From Mermis nigrescens (taxonomy: Eukaryota; Nematoda; Enoplea; Mermithida; Mermithidae): DNA of 64,000 nt. The notes beneath the pieces were generated by a model, which made no database searches, had not been told where the DNA came from, and saw nothing but the letters and a program-made list of their open reading frames with translations. The stretch is from positions 198,501 through 262,500 of the forward strand of contig JAVLUZ010000608.1 of the NCBI GenBank assembly GCA_036768485.1, in the 5' to 3' direction. Positions 1-12,466 of the stretch are shown here, in pieces. The position numbers and the translations under genes are program-made. Position 1 is the stretch's first letter, and each line of letters opens with the position of its first letter.

Positions 1-670
1 AAAGACTTTTGGATACCATTTTTGTTTATGTAAAAAGGTATCTTGCACAAAAAAACACTGTTTAGGACTGCATGCCGGTTGCAGGTCACACACTGGCAGT
101 ATGTAAAAACGTGTTCGTTTAAAAATATATTTATATAAAATATCTTCAAAAATTTGTTCGCTCAAACAAAGACACTACTTAATTTTATGGTCCCCCATTT
201 TGGCATTTCACCCTTCCCTCAACTCTGGACCTTGGGAAACTATGATCGGAAAGTGCAGTGCAGTTTCTGTCATATTACCTACCACACCAGAATTGGATGA
301 CTGAAAAAGCGTGTTTAAACATGCATTACTGCTAAAGCGAGCACAACAATGGCTACATTTCTGTCTTTACTTAGCTTATTTCGTTTGTTCGTATTTCTTT
401 GACAGTGTTTTCTTATTTATGTATAGTAAAAAAAGTTTTTAAGTGCTTGTTCAGCCATATATTTTATTAACTTTTCCAAGTCTTCATCGGCAACTTGTTA
501 AATTAAGTATGCTTTCATTCTGCTGACTTTATTCAATAAATCCTTCACACATTTAATCTACTATTATTGAAAATGACATTCGTTAAAGTGTTCAATATTA
601 CGATTATTCTCTAGCTCATGTGCATACAAAATATTCTAAGAGCACTATTTATGGGTTTAGGTATATAAGC
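1..670. other. Spacer, no feature recognised
   Basis: AT-rich sequence with no coding-like stretch, tandem repeat or element end that I can recognise. It lies beyond the truncated end of the retrotransposon, so it may be the original flanking DNA. Confidence 0.5.
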
Positions 671-770
671 TTGACCCTCGGCATTACCCTCGGCCTCGGC
701 CTCGGCCTCAGCCGAGGCAAGGATTTTGAGGCGCCTCGGCCTCGCCAGAGGCCGAGGGTCCGAAAAGTAC
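671..770. repeat. GC-rich palindromic block (CCTCGG/CCGAGG)
   Basis: Repeats of CTCGGC sit on one side and CCGAGG on the other. The outer arms read GACCCTCGGC and GAGGCCGAGGGTCC, and an inner perfect hairpin has CCTCGGC and GCCGAGG around CTCA. The block stands in AT-rich DNA and lies exactly where the retrotransposon coding similarity ends. It may be a small foldback element or a repair scar. Confidence 0.55.
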
Positions 771-772
771 CC

Positions 773-3352
773 TCGTTCCGATCACTGCCGCTAACGCTTC
801 TTTTTCCGAAGTAGCATAGTTACATTCGGCAGAATTTAGCACGCGACGCGACTAGCGTAGCTAAGTATAAAACGATTTTTGGATGGTAAATGTTTTTGCG
901 TCAAAATAGCACCTAACGCATAATTACTGGCGTCAGTTGTTAAAATAAATTGGTGCTCATCATCGAATTTTGGTAGTTGTAAAATAGGTGGAGATGTAAA
1001 TGCTTTCTTCAGAAGCTCAAAGGCGGTTTGGTGTTCAGCCTTCCAGCAAAATTCGACATCTTTACGAAGAAGATGGAATAACGGTTTATTGATTTTAGCA
1101 AGATGTTTAACGAATTTCTTAAACCATTGGACTAAGCCAAGGAATTTCTGCAAGGATTTAACAGTTTTTGGTACGGGAAACGAGATTAAATCTGCTACTT
1201 TGGACATGTCAGGAGCGATGCCCATTGCACTTATACTGTGGCCAAGAAATTTTACCTCTGCATGCGCAAGATGGCATTTATCAGGTTTTACACGTAAGTT
1301 TGCCTTTTTAAGAGCAATAAAAACATTTTCAAGATCTTTTAAATGTTCTTTGAAAGTACGTGAAAAAATAATTATGTCATCGATGTAAACGAGACAAGAT
1401 TTCCAATTTAGACCTGCGAGCACAAGCTCCATTAGTCTTTGAAAATCTGCGGGCGCATTCTTTAAACCAAAAGGTAAAACTTCAAATTCGTAATGACCAA
1501 CAGGACATATGAATGCGGTTTTTTCGCGAGATTTATTATCGAGTGGAATTTGCCAGTATCCAGATTTCAAATCTAGTGTGCTAAAATATGCAGCACTGCC
1601 TAAGGTATCAAAATAATTGTCTAATTGTGGAAGAGGATAAACTTGCGTTTTAGTAACGTCATTTAACCGTCGATAATCGATGACTGGCCTAAGGGAGCCG
1701 TCCTTTTTTCCAATGAGAAATAATGGACTTGCCCATGGGCTAGTTGTAGGTCGAATAATTTTATCCGCAAGCATTTCGTTTATAATTTTCTGCATGGATT
1801 GCCTTCTAGAATGTTCAACACAATAAGTTTTTCCAACAACGGGTGGATTATCCCCTGTGTCAATATGATGTTTCATCAAGGGGGTACGACCGAGAGGTTC
1901 GTTTTTTAATGCAAAAATTGAGTCGTATTTTAAGCAAAGTTCACGAATTTGTTGCTGTTGTCCAGAATCAACGGCGGAGCCATTTAAAGCTTTATTTATT
2001 GATGCAAAAAGTTCTGGTGTCCTATCATCAAAAGATGAAACATGTGACACGACTTCGACATCAGAGGTTAAAGAACCTATTATTTCACCAGAGTCAATGC
2101 GAATTGGCGCTTTGGAGATATTACAAACGCGAACAGGTATTAGAGGTTGTGAAGCATCGACTATAGATGGAGCAACAAAAAGTGAAGTTTTTTCCATAAA
2201 ATCGGGATTTGGTTCGAATAATGCGAAATCAAAATTGCAAGAACCGTGACTTATATAGCCAGGTGTAATTAATTCATGCCTAGGTTGTATAATAACAGGC
2301 TCAGGTAACGAAACATGCACACACACAACACCAGAGGTAGTTGCGTTGGGTTTCGCACGAAATTGCAATTTTTCATGAGATGAGAGTAAATTGATCTTTA
2401 TGCCGTTTATAAAAGCACAGCGCTCAATAGGATTAACCCACATGAGTGCGGATTCGCAAAAATCATATCCTAAGAGCATGTCTTCCGGCAAGTGATCAAT
2501 TATAGATACTGAGGTAGAAATAGATTGTTCCGCGATGGTTAAAGTCATATTTACTCGATAACGAACTACTGCAGTGATTTCGCCTACACCATGTACGACT
2601 TGTGAAACTTGTTTAGGTGGTAAATTAAAACCAAGACGTAAGAATGCAGACATGGTCATCATGGTGACCTGTGAACCCGTATCTATGAGAGCAGGTACGT
2701 CAACGCCATGAACCTTAACTAGGATGGTGGGTAAATTTGTCCCAGCATGGCTTACAATAGGAATATTAGGATCTAAAGTCTTAGACGGAGGTAGATTGAT
2801 TTTTTCATAAGTTGCAAGACGACGTTGTAGACGTTCGTACTCTTCAAGAAATTCTTGCGACGCGAATAAATTTGGACGCGCGCTAGATTCTGGCCCTTTT
2901 GCAGTAAGCGTGTTTACATCATGAGGAGATGTAAGGGTTGGCTGTGGTGGGGGCACATTCATGGTGGGTTGGTTGTCTGCAGTATATGTCACATATGGGC
3001 GATTGAAATTGTTATCGCTGCAATAATTAGAATTATAGTATGTCCCACGCTGTTCATTTGGGAATTGCACAAAAGGTGTATTTTGGCGCGTTTGATTATT
3101 ATAACGATTATCATAACGCGAATTTTGATAATTAGCACTCAAATTTTGGTAATAATCATTACGATTTTGCCGAAAATTAGAGCGTGATTGCTTTAATTCA
3201 AAGCGATTATCATTATTCGCATAGTTAGACGAACGATGTTGACTAGAATTACGATATCGTGATTGAGATCGATGTCTATTTTGCGAATTCGAACGCAATG
3301 GCGAACGATTTTGACGCGAAAAAGAACGCGATTGGCTGCAATTGCGAACCAT
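773..3352 (-). pseudogene. pol: Retrotransposon pol remnant: protease, reverse transcriptase, partial RNase H
   Basis: The open frame 3352-836 encodes 838 residues. In order: an Arg/Asn/Ser-rich N-terminus (about 1-120), an aspartic protease with DTGS near residue 225, a reverse transcriptase (about 500-690) with LDLKSGYWQIPL, LPFGLKNAPADFQ and the catalytic YIDD near 656, and the start of RNase H with its first aspartate in TTDASN near 805. The frame is broken at 843-852, where GCGAC occurs twice in tandem; RNase H similarity carries on in another frame to about 773 and then stops. No integrase follows. The pol frame is also open upstream of its first ATG across the gag stop, which would fit expression by frameshifting in the parent element (inference). 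Identity as Ty3/Gypsy pol is firm; inactivity is very likely. Confidence 0.9.
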
Positions 3353-3356
3353 AGAA

Positions 3357-5430
3357 TTAGTATTTCGATGAGTGATGAAACGTTCTATGACGTGAACGAT
3401 TTGGATCAGTTTGGTTAGATGCGCGAGGAGTATCTTTAGGTACTATGCTGCCTACGGGAGCAGCTGTCACCGATACGTAAGGCGTTACTGCCTTTTTATC
3501 CTCAAATTCTTTATTAGCAAATTCAGCGCTTAGCGCATTGTCCAAAAATTCAGTTAATGATGCTCTGGGTTTTTATGATATGCCTCTTTCGAAATGTGTG
3601 GTAATAAACCTTGTTTTAGTTGATGTCGCATTAAATTATTGAAATGTGGCGAGTCAACTTCAAGGTAAGGATCAGATTTAATTAACTCTTCGCGAAGCAG
3701 AGATAATAAGCTTTAACCGATTCATTAGGCTGCTGTTTGTGTGACAAAAAACGATTAAAGAGCGCACCGGTGTCCATAGGACAAAATTCGGTTATTAGCG
3801 CTTGTTTCGTTTTTGAATACGATTGTTGTATATCAGCAGGTAACGAACGGTATAAACGCAAAACATAAGGGTCAAGAAATCCAGTAGCGAATTTTAAACA
3901 ATCAGCTTTGTCAATATCATAGGTATTGGCAAGCGATTCAAATTCTGCAAAATATGCTTTTATATCTGATTTATCGCCATCAAAAAATTTTTTATTTGCA
4001 ATTGCAAATTGCATCTGCTGCAAAAATGGTCCGCGATTCAAGGAATCAGCGAGACGTGAGTCACCACACGAGCTTTCAGATGAAGAACCTGAACTATGAC
4101 GATGACGTCGTCTGCGCGATCGGACTTTGCGACGCGAGCAACGACTGCGCGGGCGATCATAGCTGTTAGATGAGCTGTCGTCAGAGAATTTGACAAGTTT
4201 TCTCCTACTAGATGATTCAGATAGGGGAGCAGATTCGTTTTGCAGATGTGCAGATTCGTTAATACCAGATAAGTTTATCTCAACTGGTTGCATTTCGATA
4301 TTAGAAGAATGCAAAATAGGATTATTAGGTGGTATCTCCACATTTATAGGATTAGGTACATAATTATTGGCTAAGATTTCGCTTTGAGGTGGAAAATACT
4401 GCAACGGTGGTGGATTCAATTGCTGCTGCGAATTCGTAGTAGAAGGGTTAGGTACAAAAGAAGGCGCATTACGATTTAAGGGCAGCGAAGGCCGAGATCG
4501 CGACGTTTGCAAAATTGGTACCGACGGCTGCAAAATCGTAGGTATATTTTCTGAAAAACCCGAGTTTTGCACTGATTGCAAACCCGTGTTTACAGGATTC
4601 TGTGACAGATTAGATATCTCAGGCGCACGATTCGTACAACTTTGAGAGATATTTTCGGGAACAGTTTCCGAAGGTGAGCGTGAATTTGATGCTCTGTTGC
4701 TAGTAGACAACAGTGAAGATGCACGATGCGTACTTTGCGCACGATTCGCACTTTGCGCATTAAATTCAGAAAAATTTGCGCTATCGATTGAGTGGTTAAC
4801 GCGCTCAGATGGATTATTCTCTATGCGATTCAAAACTGGTTGGGGTTTAAGCATAGTGCTTAGCTCCAGACGCAGTTTACGCATTTCATCCGCATTTTCC
4901 TTTTTATCTCGATTATCGCGCGTAGAAAGGTCCGAAAATTGCAAATGAATAGCTTGTAATGCTTTTAAAATAAGATCATTAGTCACATTAGCATTAGCAC
5001 GCTCTGTGTCGGCATTCATGCTGTGACTATGATTACTTTCTATGTCAGAATCGGGATTTTTGCGCTCCGAACTGGTTTCAGGGTTATTTGCCATATTAAT
5101 GGTAGTCGTATTATCAATCATTGTATGATTTGATGAATTATCGATATTAGGGTCCGATCTAGTTATCGAAGTTTGATTAATGCGCGCTTGCACCGTAGTC
5201 AATAACAGTTCATCTTCAGACTGTGTATTGCTCGCAGCATGTAGTGACGCGGGTAATTTATCATTATTCGCCTTAGTAGTTACGTCTCTCGTAATTGTGT
5301 CATTACTCGCAGAATTACTCGCGCTATTAGAGTCAACAGGCGCGGTAGGTAATTGGCAAGCTGAAGTAGATGGCGTAGAAGGTTTTTTCAATTTAGCGGG
5401 CGGTGTCCGCAAAACCTTTTTTCCTGCCAT
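3357..5430 (-). pseudogene. gag: Retrotransposon gag remnant
   Basis: The main frame 5430-3682 (582 residues) starts at ATG 5430. A long Ser/Asn/Thr-rich, probably disordered N-terminal region is followed by an Arg-rich tract near residue 435 and a capsid-like domain at about 490-582 that ends in the NESVKAYY motif typical of Gypsy gag. A one-base frame change near 3700 stops it early, and similarity resumes in another frame. A second change lies near 3565 beside a run of A, after which a third stretch runs to a stop at 3357, five bases before the pol ATG. No CCHC zinc knuckle is visible; the Arg-rich tract may have bound RNA instead (inference). The parent protein would have assembled the retrotransposon particle. 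Confidence 0.8.
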
Positions 5431-6245
5431 TTTTATGTGTCAATAATGTCAAAAAATGTGACTTTGGGTAAAATAAATTTCAGTATGTCAAAATTTTTCC
5501 CAAAATAAATGTTTCGAATTTGGCCTTTGTTGATCCGAAAAACAGGTTTTTCCACGTAAATAGTACTTCCTTACGTGAAGTAAGATATACCTGACGTGAA
5601 ATGATCGAAAGCAGATAGGACTAAGCCTAAAGCGCAAGATTGTGTACGTGGTTAGAAAAACAGGTAGGTAAGAACCTAAATGACGGAAATTCGTCGTCAG
5701 TTGAGAAAAACGATAAATCGTCGCCTGAGGGTTGACGTTTATAGAAAAATGCGAGCGTGAGAGCTGCCTTCGTTGATAGAGATCCAACGGAAATAGAAAA
5801 ATAACGATGACTTTACCACGATACACAAAATCTTTACCACGGACGCTTACTTAATTTGCAATGTAAATGTAGCTGCCCTGTATCTACAAGAGCGATACGG
5901 GCCGGGTTAGCATTACCTTTGAGATTTACCTAGGTATGTAGGTACTTGAGTCTGCGCTTAGTGCTGGCCCCGATCGCGCGGCTCTGAATGGCTTTTGATC
6001 TTTGTACCCTTAGAGACCTTACGGCATCGATCCCCTCAGCCCTAATATTGCTGGCTGCTTCTATGTCGGGTGATCTCAGCAGCTACACCCTAAGACCTAA
6101 GGCTACTTACCTAGTCTCGGAATTTGCCGCGGAGGTCAGTTGACCTATCTCAAGCTCAAGTTGTTTATTTAACTTATTTTCAATCAGTGCCTGATTCGAA
6201 ATGTTTTTGGTTCCTAATATGTGTAGCACGCTGAACTATGAACAC
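5431..6245 (-). other. Retrotransposon leader and possible 5' LTR
   Basis: Non-coding DNA upstream of gag on the minus strand. It is less AT-rich than its surroundings and contains TGT...ACA pairs that could bound an LTR, roughly 5860-6245. I cannot confirm an LTR, because the second copy is lost with the truncation and no convincing tRNA primer-binding site is visible. Confidence 0.35.
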
Positions 6246-7629
6246 AACAACAACGAGCTCTATGCTGATCAATCATCCTTAAAGATTAAATAATAATTTT
6301 GATCAATTTTTGGCTTGAGAGATAAAGTATGACTTCCAAATAAAATAAACGATCATACAAAATTTACCTATCAGTCCACTAAGATGGGAAGAAGTCCTCG
6401 ACGAGTAGATGCCCGACCTAACCCTCGGTATAACCAGGAACCACTGGGTAGGTTTTCTCTATTTCAATTCAACAAAGAATTCACGGCCTGAAGCCGGACA
6501 ACAAGCAAAAAGAAAACAAAAATGTACGGACTATATCAACGTACGACTGGCTAACGAAAAAGCAAAACGCCAGACTACACTACAACGTTAAGTACACTGG
6601 CCTCAAGGACCATTACAGTAAATTAAACAAAGATCAATTTAACGTAATACTGATAAGCTTTTATCTCAGATCAAATGTTATCGATTACACAAGCGGTATG
6701 CATGAAACAATTACTATTATCATACACTTAACTCTATGCTACCGGACAAGTATCTAAATGTTTTTTATTATTGAAAATTTGGGGAAATAATGGGAAGACC
6801 GAAGGCATAGCCCACAGTGCACTATCATCGATAGCTACTAGTATTGGCTATGTTATGGCTATCGCGAACTGCTAAGGCAAGTTCGCCTACACGTGTAACT
6901 CTCGCACTTACATGTGTGAGCGGCCGCTATCTTTTTCATTTCTAATGCACTAAACCGTCCATATAGACTCAATTCAGGTATCTGAACAGTACCGTGACAT
7001 GCTACTGAAAGTGCGCTAAATAAAACTTGCAGTAAGCATCAAACCTTGTTGCTTTGATGACAATCAGACGTTCTACCACCACGCTAAGTGAAAGTTTGGC
7101 GATGTCTAAAATGCTAGTCTATTGTGTTTTTAAAAGTCGATTTATGACAAGCTGAATGGCGCATTCCATCCGCATGTTGCATGGTCTGCTGGAAGACGCG
7201 TATAAATCATGCCGTAAAAGTTTTATTGAAAAACCCCTCCTTCCTACGCTACAGTGATCTCTAAATGAGCTACAGTAAGCAGAGAAGATAGCGTTAATTT
7301 AGCCTCGGAAGTGCCAGCATTATACAACTACTGGGTGTAGAGCATACATCCTTGACATTCCCCTTCTTCAGAGAAGCGGCGTCCTCGTCGCTTAAGGATA
7401 TATACAACGTGTAAATATGGACTTAACTCGGGAAAGTTTTATGCCTTTTCACCCAAGTAGTCGAATATATAGTAGCTCCGGGGCTTTTGGCTCTTTAGCC
7501 ATTATCAAAGTATCAAATATTGATTGGCTCATATTTTTGCCTGTTTTTAAACTTTTGGCTTATTGGCCAATAATGTGCAGGATTCATTGTCAATGACTGA
7601 CGTCATATACTGTTCAATCTCGCCAAGTC
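6246..7629. other. Spacer, no feature recognised
   Basis: Only short chance reading frames; no exon with plausible splice sites, tandem repeat or element terminus seen on either strand. Confidence 0.4.
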
Positions 7630-7841
7630 ACATAAGTAATAGAGGACGCTGGTTGAAGGCAAAACCGGTGTCAGGTGGTGTCGAACCAGCCAACCTTTAT
7701 CAGCGCTGACTCCCAGCACAGCTGTGTTACCAACTGCGCCAAGAGCGCTTCTCGTGCTTGCGAACCTTTATTCCTTAAATCTTATTTGTACTGCAATATC
7801 TGACTGAGTATCAGCTGTTATGCCAACTGTCATCCCTGACA
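7630..7841 (-). mobile_element. tRNA-derived SINE-like repeat, copy 1
   Basis: On the minus strand, TGGCGCAGTTGG (box A) and GGTTCGACACC (box B) are spaced as in an RNA polymerase III promoter. The same sequence, including about 60-80 bp of non-tRNA flank on each side, recurs at 57707-57905. That marks it as a mobile tRNA-derived repeat and not a plain tRNA gene. The T-arm stem is mismatched here, and the acceptor stem pairs poorly. Confidence 0.65.
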
Positions 7842-7883
7842 TGTTCGTAATATCGATCTTATATATAACTTTTTAAATTAAGC

Positions 7884-8790
7884 TTTCACAATGCTCTGGA
7901 ACTAAAATTCGTTTTCAGTGTCAAGTTTACACAGCTGCAGAGTGTATTCAGATTTATAATCCTGATGCTACGGATAAAATTTTGAAACAATATTTACGTT
8001 TCACGTTGCTCTGGACGTAAAATGAATTTTTGGTGTACACTTTATACCTCTACAATAACTGAATAGTGTAAAATTTACACAACTAATAGGTGTAGATAAA
8101 CTAACAGTCAAATTCGTAATCCTGATGACGTTACGGAGAACATTTTGAAAAAATTCGTGTTTCGCAACGCTCTGGAAGTAAAATGAATTTTTAGTGTAAA
8201 GTTTACACCTCTACAAGGACTCAACATTTGGCGTAATTGAACGCACTTACGTGCATGCATGATCCTCCATGTCATGTACATTTTGTACAATTAGTATCAT
8301 GTGTCACCTCATTTCGCGATAATGTAACAGACACAAACCTGCCAAAAACGTCTTTTTTACCCCAAAGATGAAACTTTACACCTCCTAAATAACTCAGTAT
8401 TTATTGTAAAAAGTAACGACTAAGTACGATGTGTAACCATTGACATGTACCTTATTTTTAGAGTAGTTCGCACTACTCAATCCAAAATCGGAGTGATTGT
8501 TAAACAAAAACGGTCAAAAACGAGTTTTTTACCCCGGAGTTTAAGCTTTACACCATTAGAATTAACTCTGTATTTAATTTAAAGAAACACATCTAAATGG
8601 GATCTGTAATCCTTGAAACGTACATACTTTATTTTTAAAATATTTTGCATGTCCTTATTCATAACCGGAGCTGTTGACAAATTTAAAGAAGGCGAAAACG
8701 TGTTCCTTCGTCCACCACTTGAGTGTAAACTTTTAACCACCAGAACTAACTCGGTATCGAGTTTACACAATTGCAAATAAATTCTTCATG
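7884..8790. repeat. Decayed tandem repeat, units ~115-180 bp
   Basis: Units begin at about 7884, 7999 and 8160 with TTTCRC..GCTCTGG followed by a TTTACACCTCTACAA-like segment. A second set begins at about 8345, 8516 and 8695 with AAAACG..TTTTTTACCCC, TTTACACC and AACTCNGTATTTA. Spacing of the second set is 171-179 bp. The units are strongly diverged, so this looks like an old satellite relic. Confidence 0.55.
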
Positions 8791-9544
8791 AAGCCTTTTA
8801 CGCGTAGTATTTTTCCATAAATAAGTTTTTGAGGAACTCTTATACGAAGAATTTGGCAGACATAAACAAGTCGACAACTCGACCAAAATTTGTCATTACA
8901 ACCGCAGATTTTTACACTTCTCCACAATATCCTCTACAATTCTACACTATTAAACTGTATGAGGCATTTACAAGGAGTTGCGCACACGCTGCAGGAAAAA
9001 TCCCCCAAAATTTGCTATGTGTTATAACGTTACGCCAAAACTTTACACGCTCATTACAAGCTATAGGCATAGAGTATAAAGAAAAACACAAAAGGATGTA
9101 CAGTGGATTTTTTATTATCTGTCTTTTAAAAAAACCGCACCTCCTAGATGTATTCCGTTGTAGAGATGTAGACACATGTTTGTGGTACCCAAGTATATTA
9201 TAGGTACGCGCTGAAGCGCTCCCTATGACTCGGCATAGGCTGACAAGTAAATAATATAAGCGCATTTGAAGCGTCTAATGCAGTGAATGAGTTCCATGAA
9301 CTTGTTCAAAATATCAATTTTGATGTTATACGAGTAGAGTGTTACGTACATAATATAAAAGGGCTAACATGGAACATCTATTTCACGTGCATCAGCTACA
9401 AATAACTTGTCAAGTGTTAAATATTTCTAATTGAAACATTGTTATATTAAGACAAATCATCCGTCTACCTGTCCTAAAAAAGTTAGCGCCCACGTCGCTT
9501 TTATGTGATGCGGGCGTCTTTTTTAAAAAAATTTTCGTGATTCA
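8791..9544. other. Spacer, possible further repeat decay
   Basis: AT-rich. Scattered TTTTACAC..CTCTACAA fragments near 8910-8950 resemble the preceding repeat. No gene seen. Confidence 0.4.
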
Positions 9545-11545
9545 TGTTAGACTCGAAGCGGGTCATCCAAAGTGACGAAAGCTGGGTTTCCCAAGTAGGG
9601 CTCTACAGGGTGATCACCCAAAACCCATTTCCGTTAAAATTTCTTCCACTGAATGGCGGTTTTAGGGCTCGGAAACGGGGTACCCTATTTATACATCTGA
9701 AGCTGACCCCGGTTCCGTCGGGGGTTTCTCTCCCCTGGAGGTGGTTCAAACTGACTGAACCGGAGTCCCCGGGTGGAACCGGTCAGGGTGAACAATCCTG
9801 ATTTCGTTTCCGCCCAAATTTCTCCCACTGAACGGGGGTTTTGGGGCTCGGAAACAGGGTACCCCATTTGTATATGCGAAGCTGCCCCCTATTACGTACG
9901 TCGGGGGTTTATGCGCATTGGAGATGGTCCAAAGTGGCGAAACCGGGGTTTCCCAGGTAGAGCTTAATAGGATGAACATTCCAAACCCGTTTCCGTCGAA
10001 ATTTCTCCCACTGAAGGGGGATTTTGGGGCTCGGAATAGGGTACCCCATTATAACATCGTAAGCTGAACCCGGTTCCATCGGGGGTTTCTCTGCCCTGGG
10101 GTGGTCCTAATTGGCGGTAAAGAAGTTCCATATGTGAGGTCCATTACGGTGAACACCCTTAACTCCTTTTACTCAAAACTTTCTCCCACTGAATGGAGGT
10201 TTTGAGCTCTAAAACGGGGTACCCCATTTATACATGAGAAGCTGACCCCAGTTCTGTCAGGGGTTTCTCCGCACTGGGAATGGTCCAACTGGCGAAATCG
10301 GGGTTCCCAGGTAGAACTTATTAGAGCGAACACCCAACCCCGTTTCAGCCGAAATTTCTCCCACTAAACGGGGGTTTTGAGGCTCGGAAACGGGGTCCCT
10401 ATTTATACATGTGAAGCTAACCTATGTTCCGTCGGGGGTTTCTCCGCCCTGGAGATAATCCAAATTGATAAAACCGGGGTTCCCCAGGTAGGGCCTATCA
10501 GGATAAACACGTTCAACCCTATTTCCCCCACACTGAAGGGATGTTTTGGGGATCGGAAATAGGGTACCCCGTTATTTATGTGATGCTGACCCCGGTTCCG
10601 TCGGGGGTTTCTCCGGTCTGGGGTCGGTTCAGACTGACGGAAGCGGGGTTCCCCTAGTAGAACCCATCAGATTGACACCCTAACCCTTTTTCCGCCAAAA
10701 TTTCTCCCATGATTTTGGGGTTCGGAAACGGGGTACCGCATTTATACATGTGAAGCTGGCCCCGGTTCCGTCGAGGGTTTCTCTGCCCAGGGGATGGTCC
10801 AAACTGGCGGAACCGGGGTTGATTTCTCTGGTAAGGCTTATAAAGGAGAACACCACCAACCCCGTTGCCGGCAAAATTTCTCTCACTGAAGGGGATTTTG
10901 AGGCTCGGAAAAGGGATACCCCATTTATACATGAAGCTGACCCTGGTTCCATCAGGGGTTTATCAGGCCTGTGGGTAGTCCAACTAGCGGAACCGTGGTG
11001 ACCCAGGTAGGGCCCATCAGAATAAACACCTCTAACCCCGTTTCCGCCAAAGTTTTTTCCACTGAAGGAAGGTTTTGAGGTTCAGAAACGGCGTGTCCCA
11101 TTTATACATGTCAATCTGATACTGGTTCCGTCGAGGGTTTCTCCGCCCTAATGATGATCCAAACTGGTGAAACCTTGGTTTCCCAGGTAGGGCTTATCAG
11201 GTTAAAGACTCGCAACCCCGTTTCGGCAAAATTTCTTCAAGTGATGGTGTGTTTTGGGGCTCGGAAACGGGGTACTCCGTCATTTATATGTGTTGCTGAC
11301 CCCGGTCCCACTAGTTTGGACCACCCTCAGGGCGGAGAAACCCCGACGGAATCGGTCCAAGATTCACACGCATATGTGGGGTACCCCGTTTCCGAACCCC
11401 AAAACCCCCTTTAGTGGAAGAAATTTTGGCAGAGACGGGCTTCGGGGTGCCCTGATGGGCCCTACTTTGGGAACCCCGGTTCTGCCACTTTGGTCCACTC
11501 CCAGGGCGAAGAAACCCCCGAAGGAACCGGGACGCACAATCATGT
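9545..11545. repeat. GC-rich ~177-bp satellite array with a terminal inversion
   Basis: Ten direct copies are marked by a CTCGGAAACGGGGTACCCCA-like box near 9667, 9847, 10028, 10207, 10381, 10552, 10719, 10903, 11090 and 11258, spacing 167-187 bp. Each also has GAAGCTGACCCCGGTTCCGTC, TTTCTCCGCCCTGG and TTTCTCCCACTGAA boxes. After about 11306 the same boxes appear as reverse complements, so the last one to one and a half units are inverted. The reading frames inside are repeat artefacts. Confidence 0.85.
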
Positions 11546-11547
11546 AC

Positions 11548-11705
11548 GATTCCGTATCTGTTTCCTGATTTTACTGATCTTTTCCGTTTCCGGATTTTAC
11601 CCATCGTTTCCGTTTCCTTTTCCGGATTTTACCTATCGTTTCCGTTTCCTTTTCCGGATTTTATCCATCGTTTCCGTTATCGTTTCCGGATTTTACCCAC
11701 CCCTT
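11548..11705. repeat. Minisatellite, ~33-bp unit
   Basis: About four to five units of a pyrimidine-rich sequence with core GGATTTTACCCATCGTTTCC. It abuts the inverted end of the satellite and is unrelated to it. Confidence 0.75.
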
Positions 11706-12316
11706 CTTTGTGTTCCAAAAAAATCGTTTAGAGTATCGAAAAACCTCAGAATAATCTTCCCAAGAGGCGATAATAAAAGACAAAAACAGAAGTTCTATCA
11801 AGACAAACGAACTATGGTGGTAAAGAACTAAATGTTCCGTAAGATGCGCATATTTTACGTTGGAACACCATGTTCCATGTTAGACAAACAGACAATATGT
11901 GAGAAAAATGGCTGAACAGTAGACAATGGAAACGGAACGTAGCATAGTCTAATAGAGCATAAAAAAACTCACGTTAATAAAAAAGATTTAAGCGATATTT
12001 ATTTGCTGTAAGTTAAGTTTTAAATGAAAGAAAATATAAAAAGTGGGGCTCGACCCATTTTGGAATAATTAAAGATTTTAAGAAGCTTCATTAATATGTT
12101 TTCATATGAATATTCAAGTATGTTCAATGTTAGACACTGTTGTTGGTCCATTTACCCTATAAGTAAAGCTTCATTGACTCGAATCTTCTCCCTCATTGGG
12201 CCGCGATTAGTCATATTTTTGGCTTAAACTTTTTATTTACATGCTCTGTGTAACCGGAATACCCATGGGATCAAATACTACATAATACTAAATAATGAAA
12301 ATCTGGATGGGATGTG
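11706..12316. other. Spacer, no feature recognised
   Basis: AT-rich, no repeat or coding signal recognised. Confidence 0.4.
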
Positions 12317-12466
12317 GGTATAACCACACATGGGCGTGTGACGGGGGTTGTCGACGGGAGGTCTGTTGGTTGGATCTGGCTGGACCTCAGAATCTGGAAT
12401 AGCCCCCAAATCAAGAGACAGAATTGGATTTTGGTGCTATTTTGGCCAATTTAGTCGCATCGGACC

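Larger units (their letters stand above)
773..6245 (-). mobile_element. Truncated Ty3/Gypsy-type LTR retrotransposon
   Basis: One minus-strand element: a leader with a possible 5' LTR at the high-coordinate end, then gag, protease, reverse transcriptase and the start of RNase H. The rest of RNase H, integrase, any env and the 3' LTR are missing because similarity stops near position 773. Order and motifs place it in Ty3/Gypsy. Several indels break gag and pol, so it cannot move by itself. Both outer limits are approximate, since no LTR pair or target duplication is visible. Confidence 0.85.

Noticed and set aside
836..3352. A complete, active retrotransposon polyprotein
   Set aside because: RNase H is cut, integrase is absent, gag has several frame changes and no LTR pair is present.
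9480..9525. GC hairpin followed by a T run, like a bacterial terminator
   Set aside because: The sequence is eukaryotic with spliced genes; the hairpin is imperfect and no gene ends there.
9545..11545. Array resembling a CRISPR locus (regular repeats)
   Set aside because: Units are ~177 bp with no short repeat/unique spacer alternation, in a eukaryotic genome.
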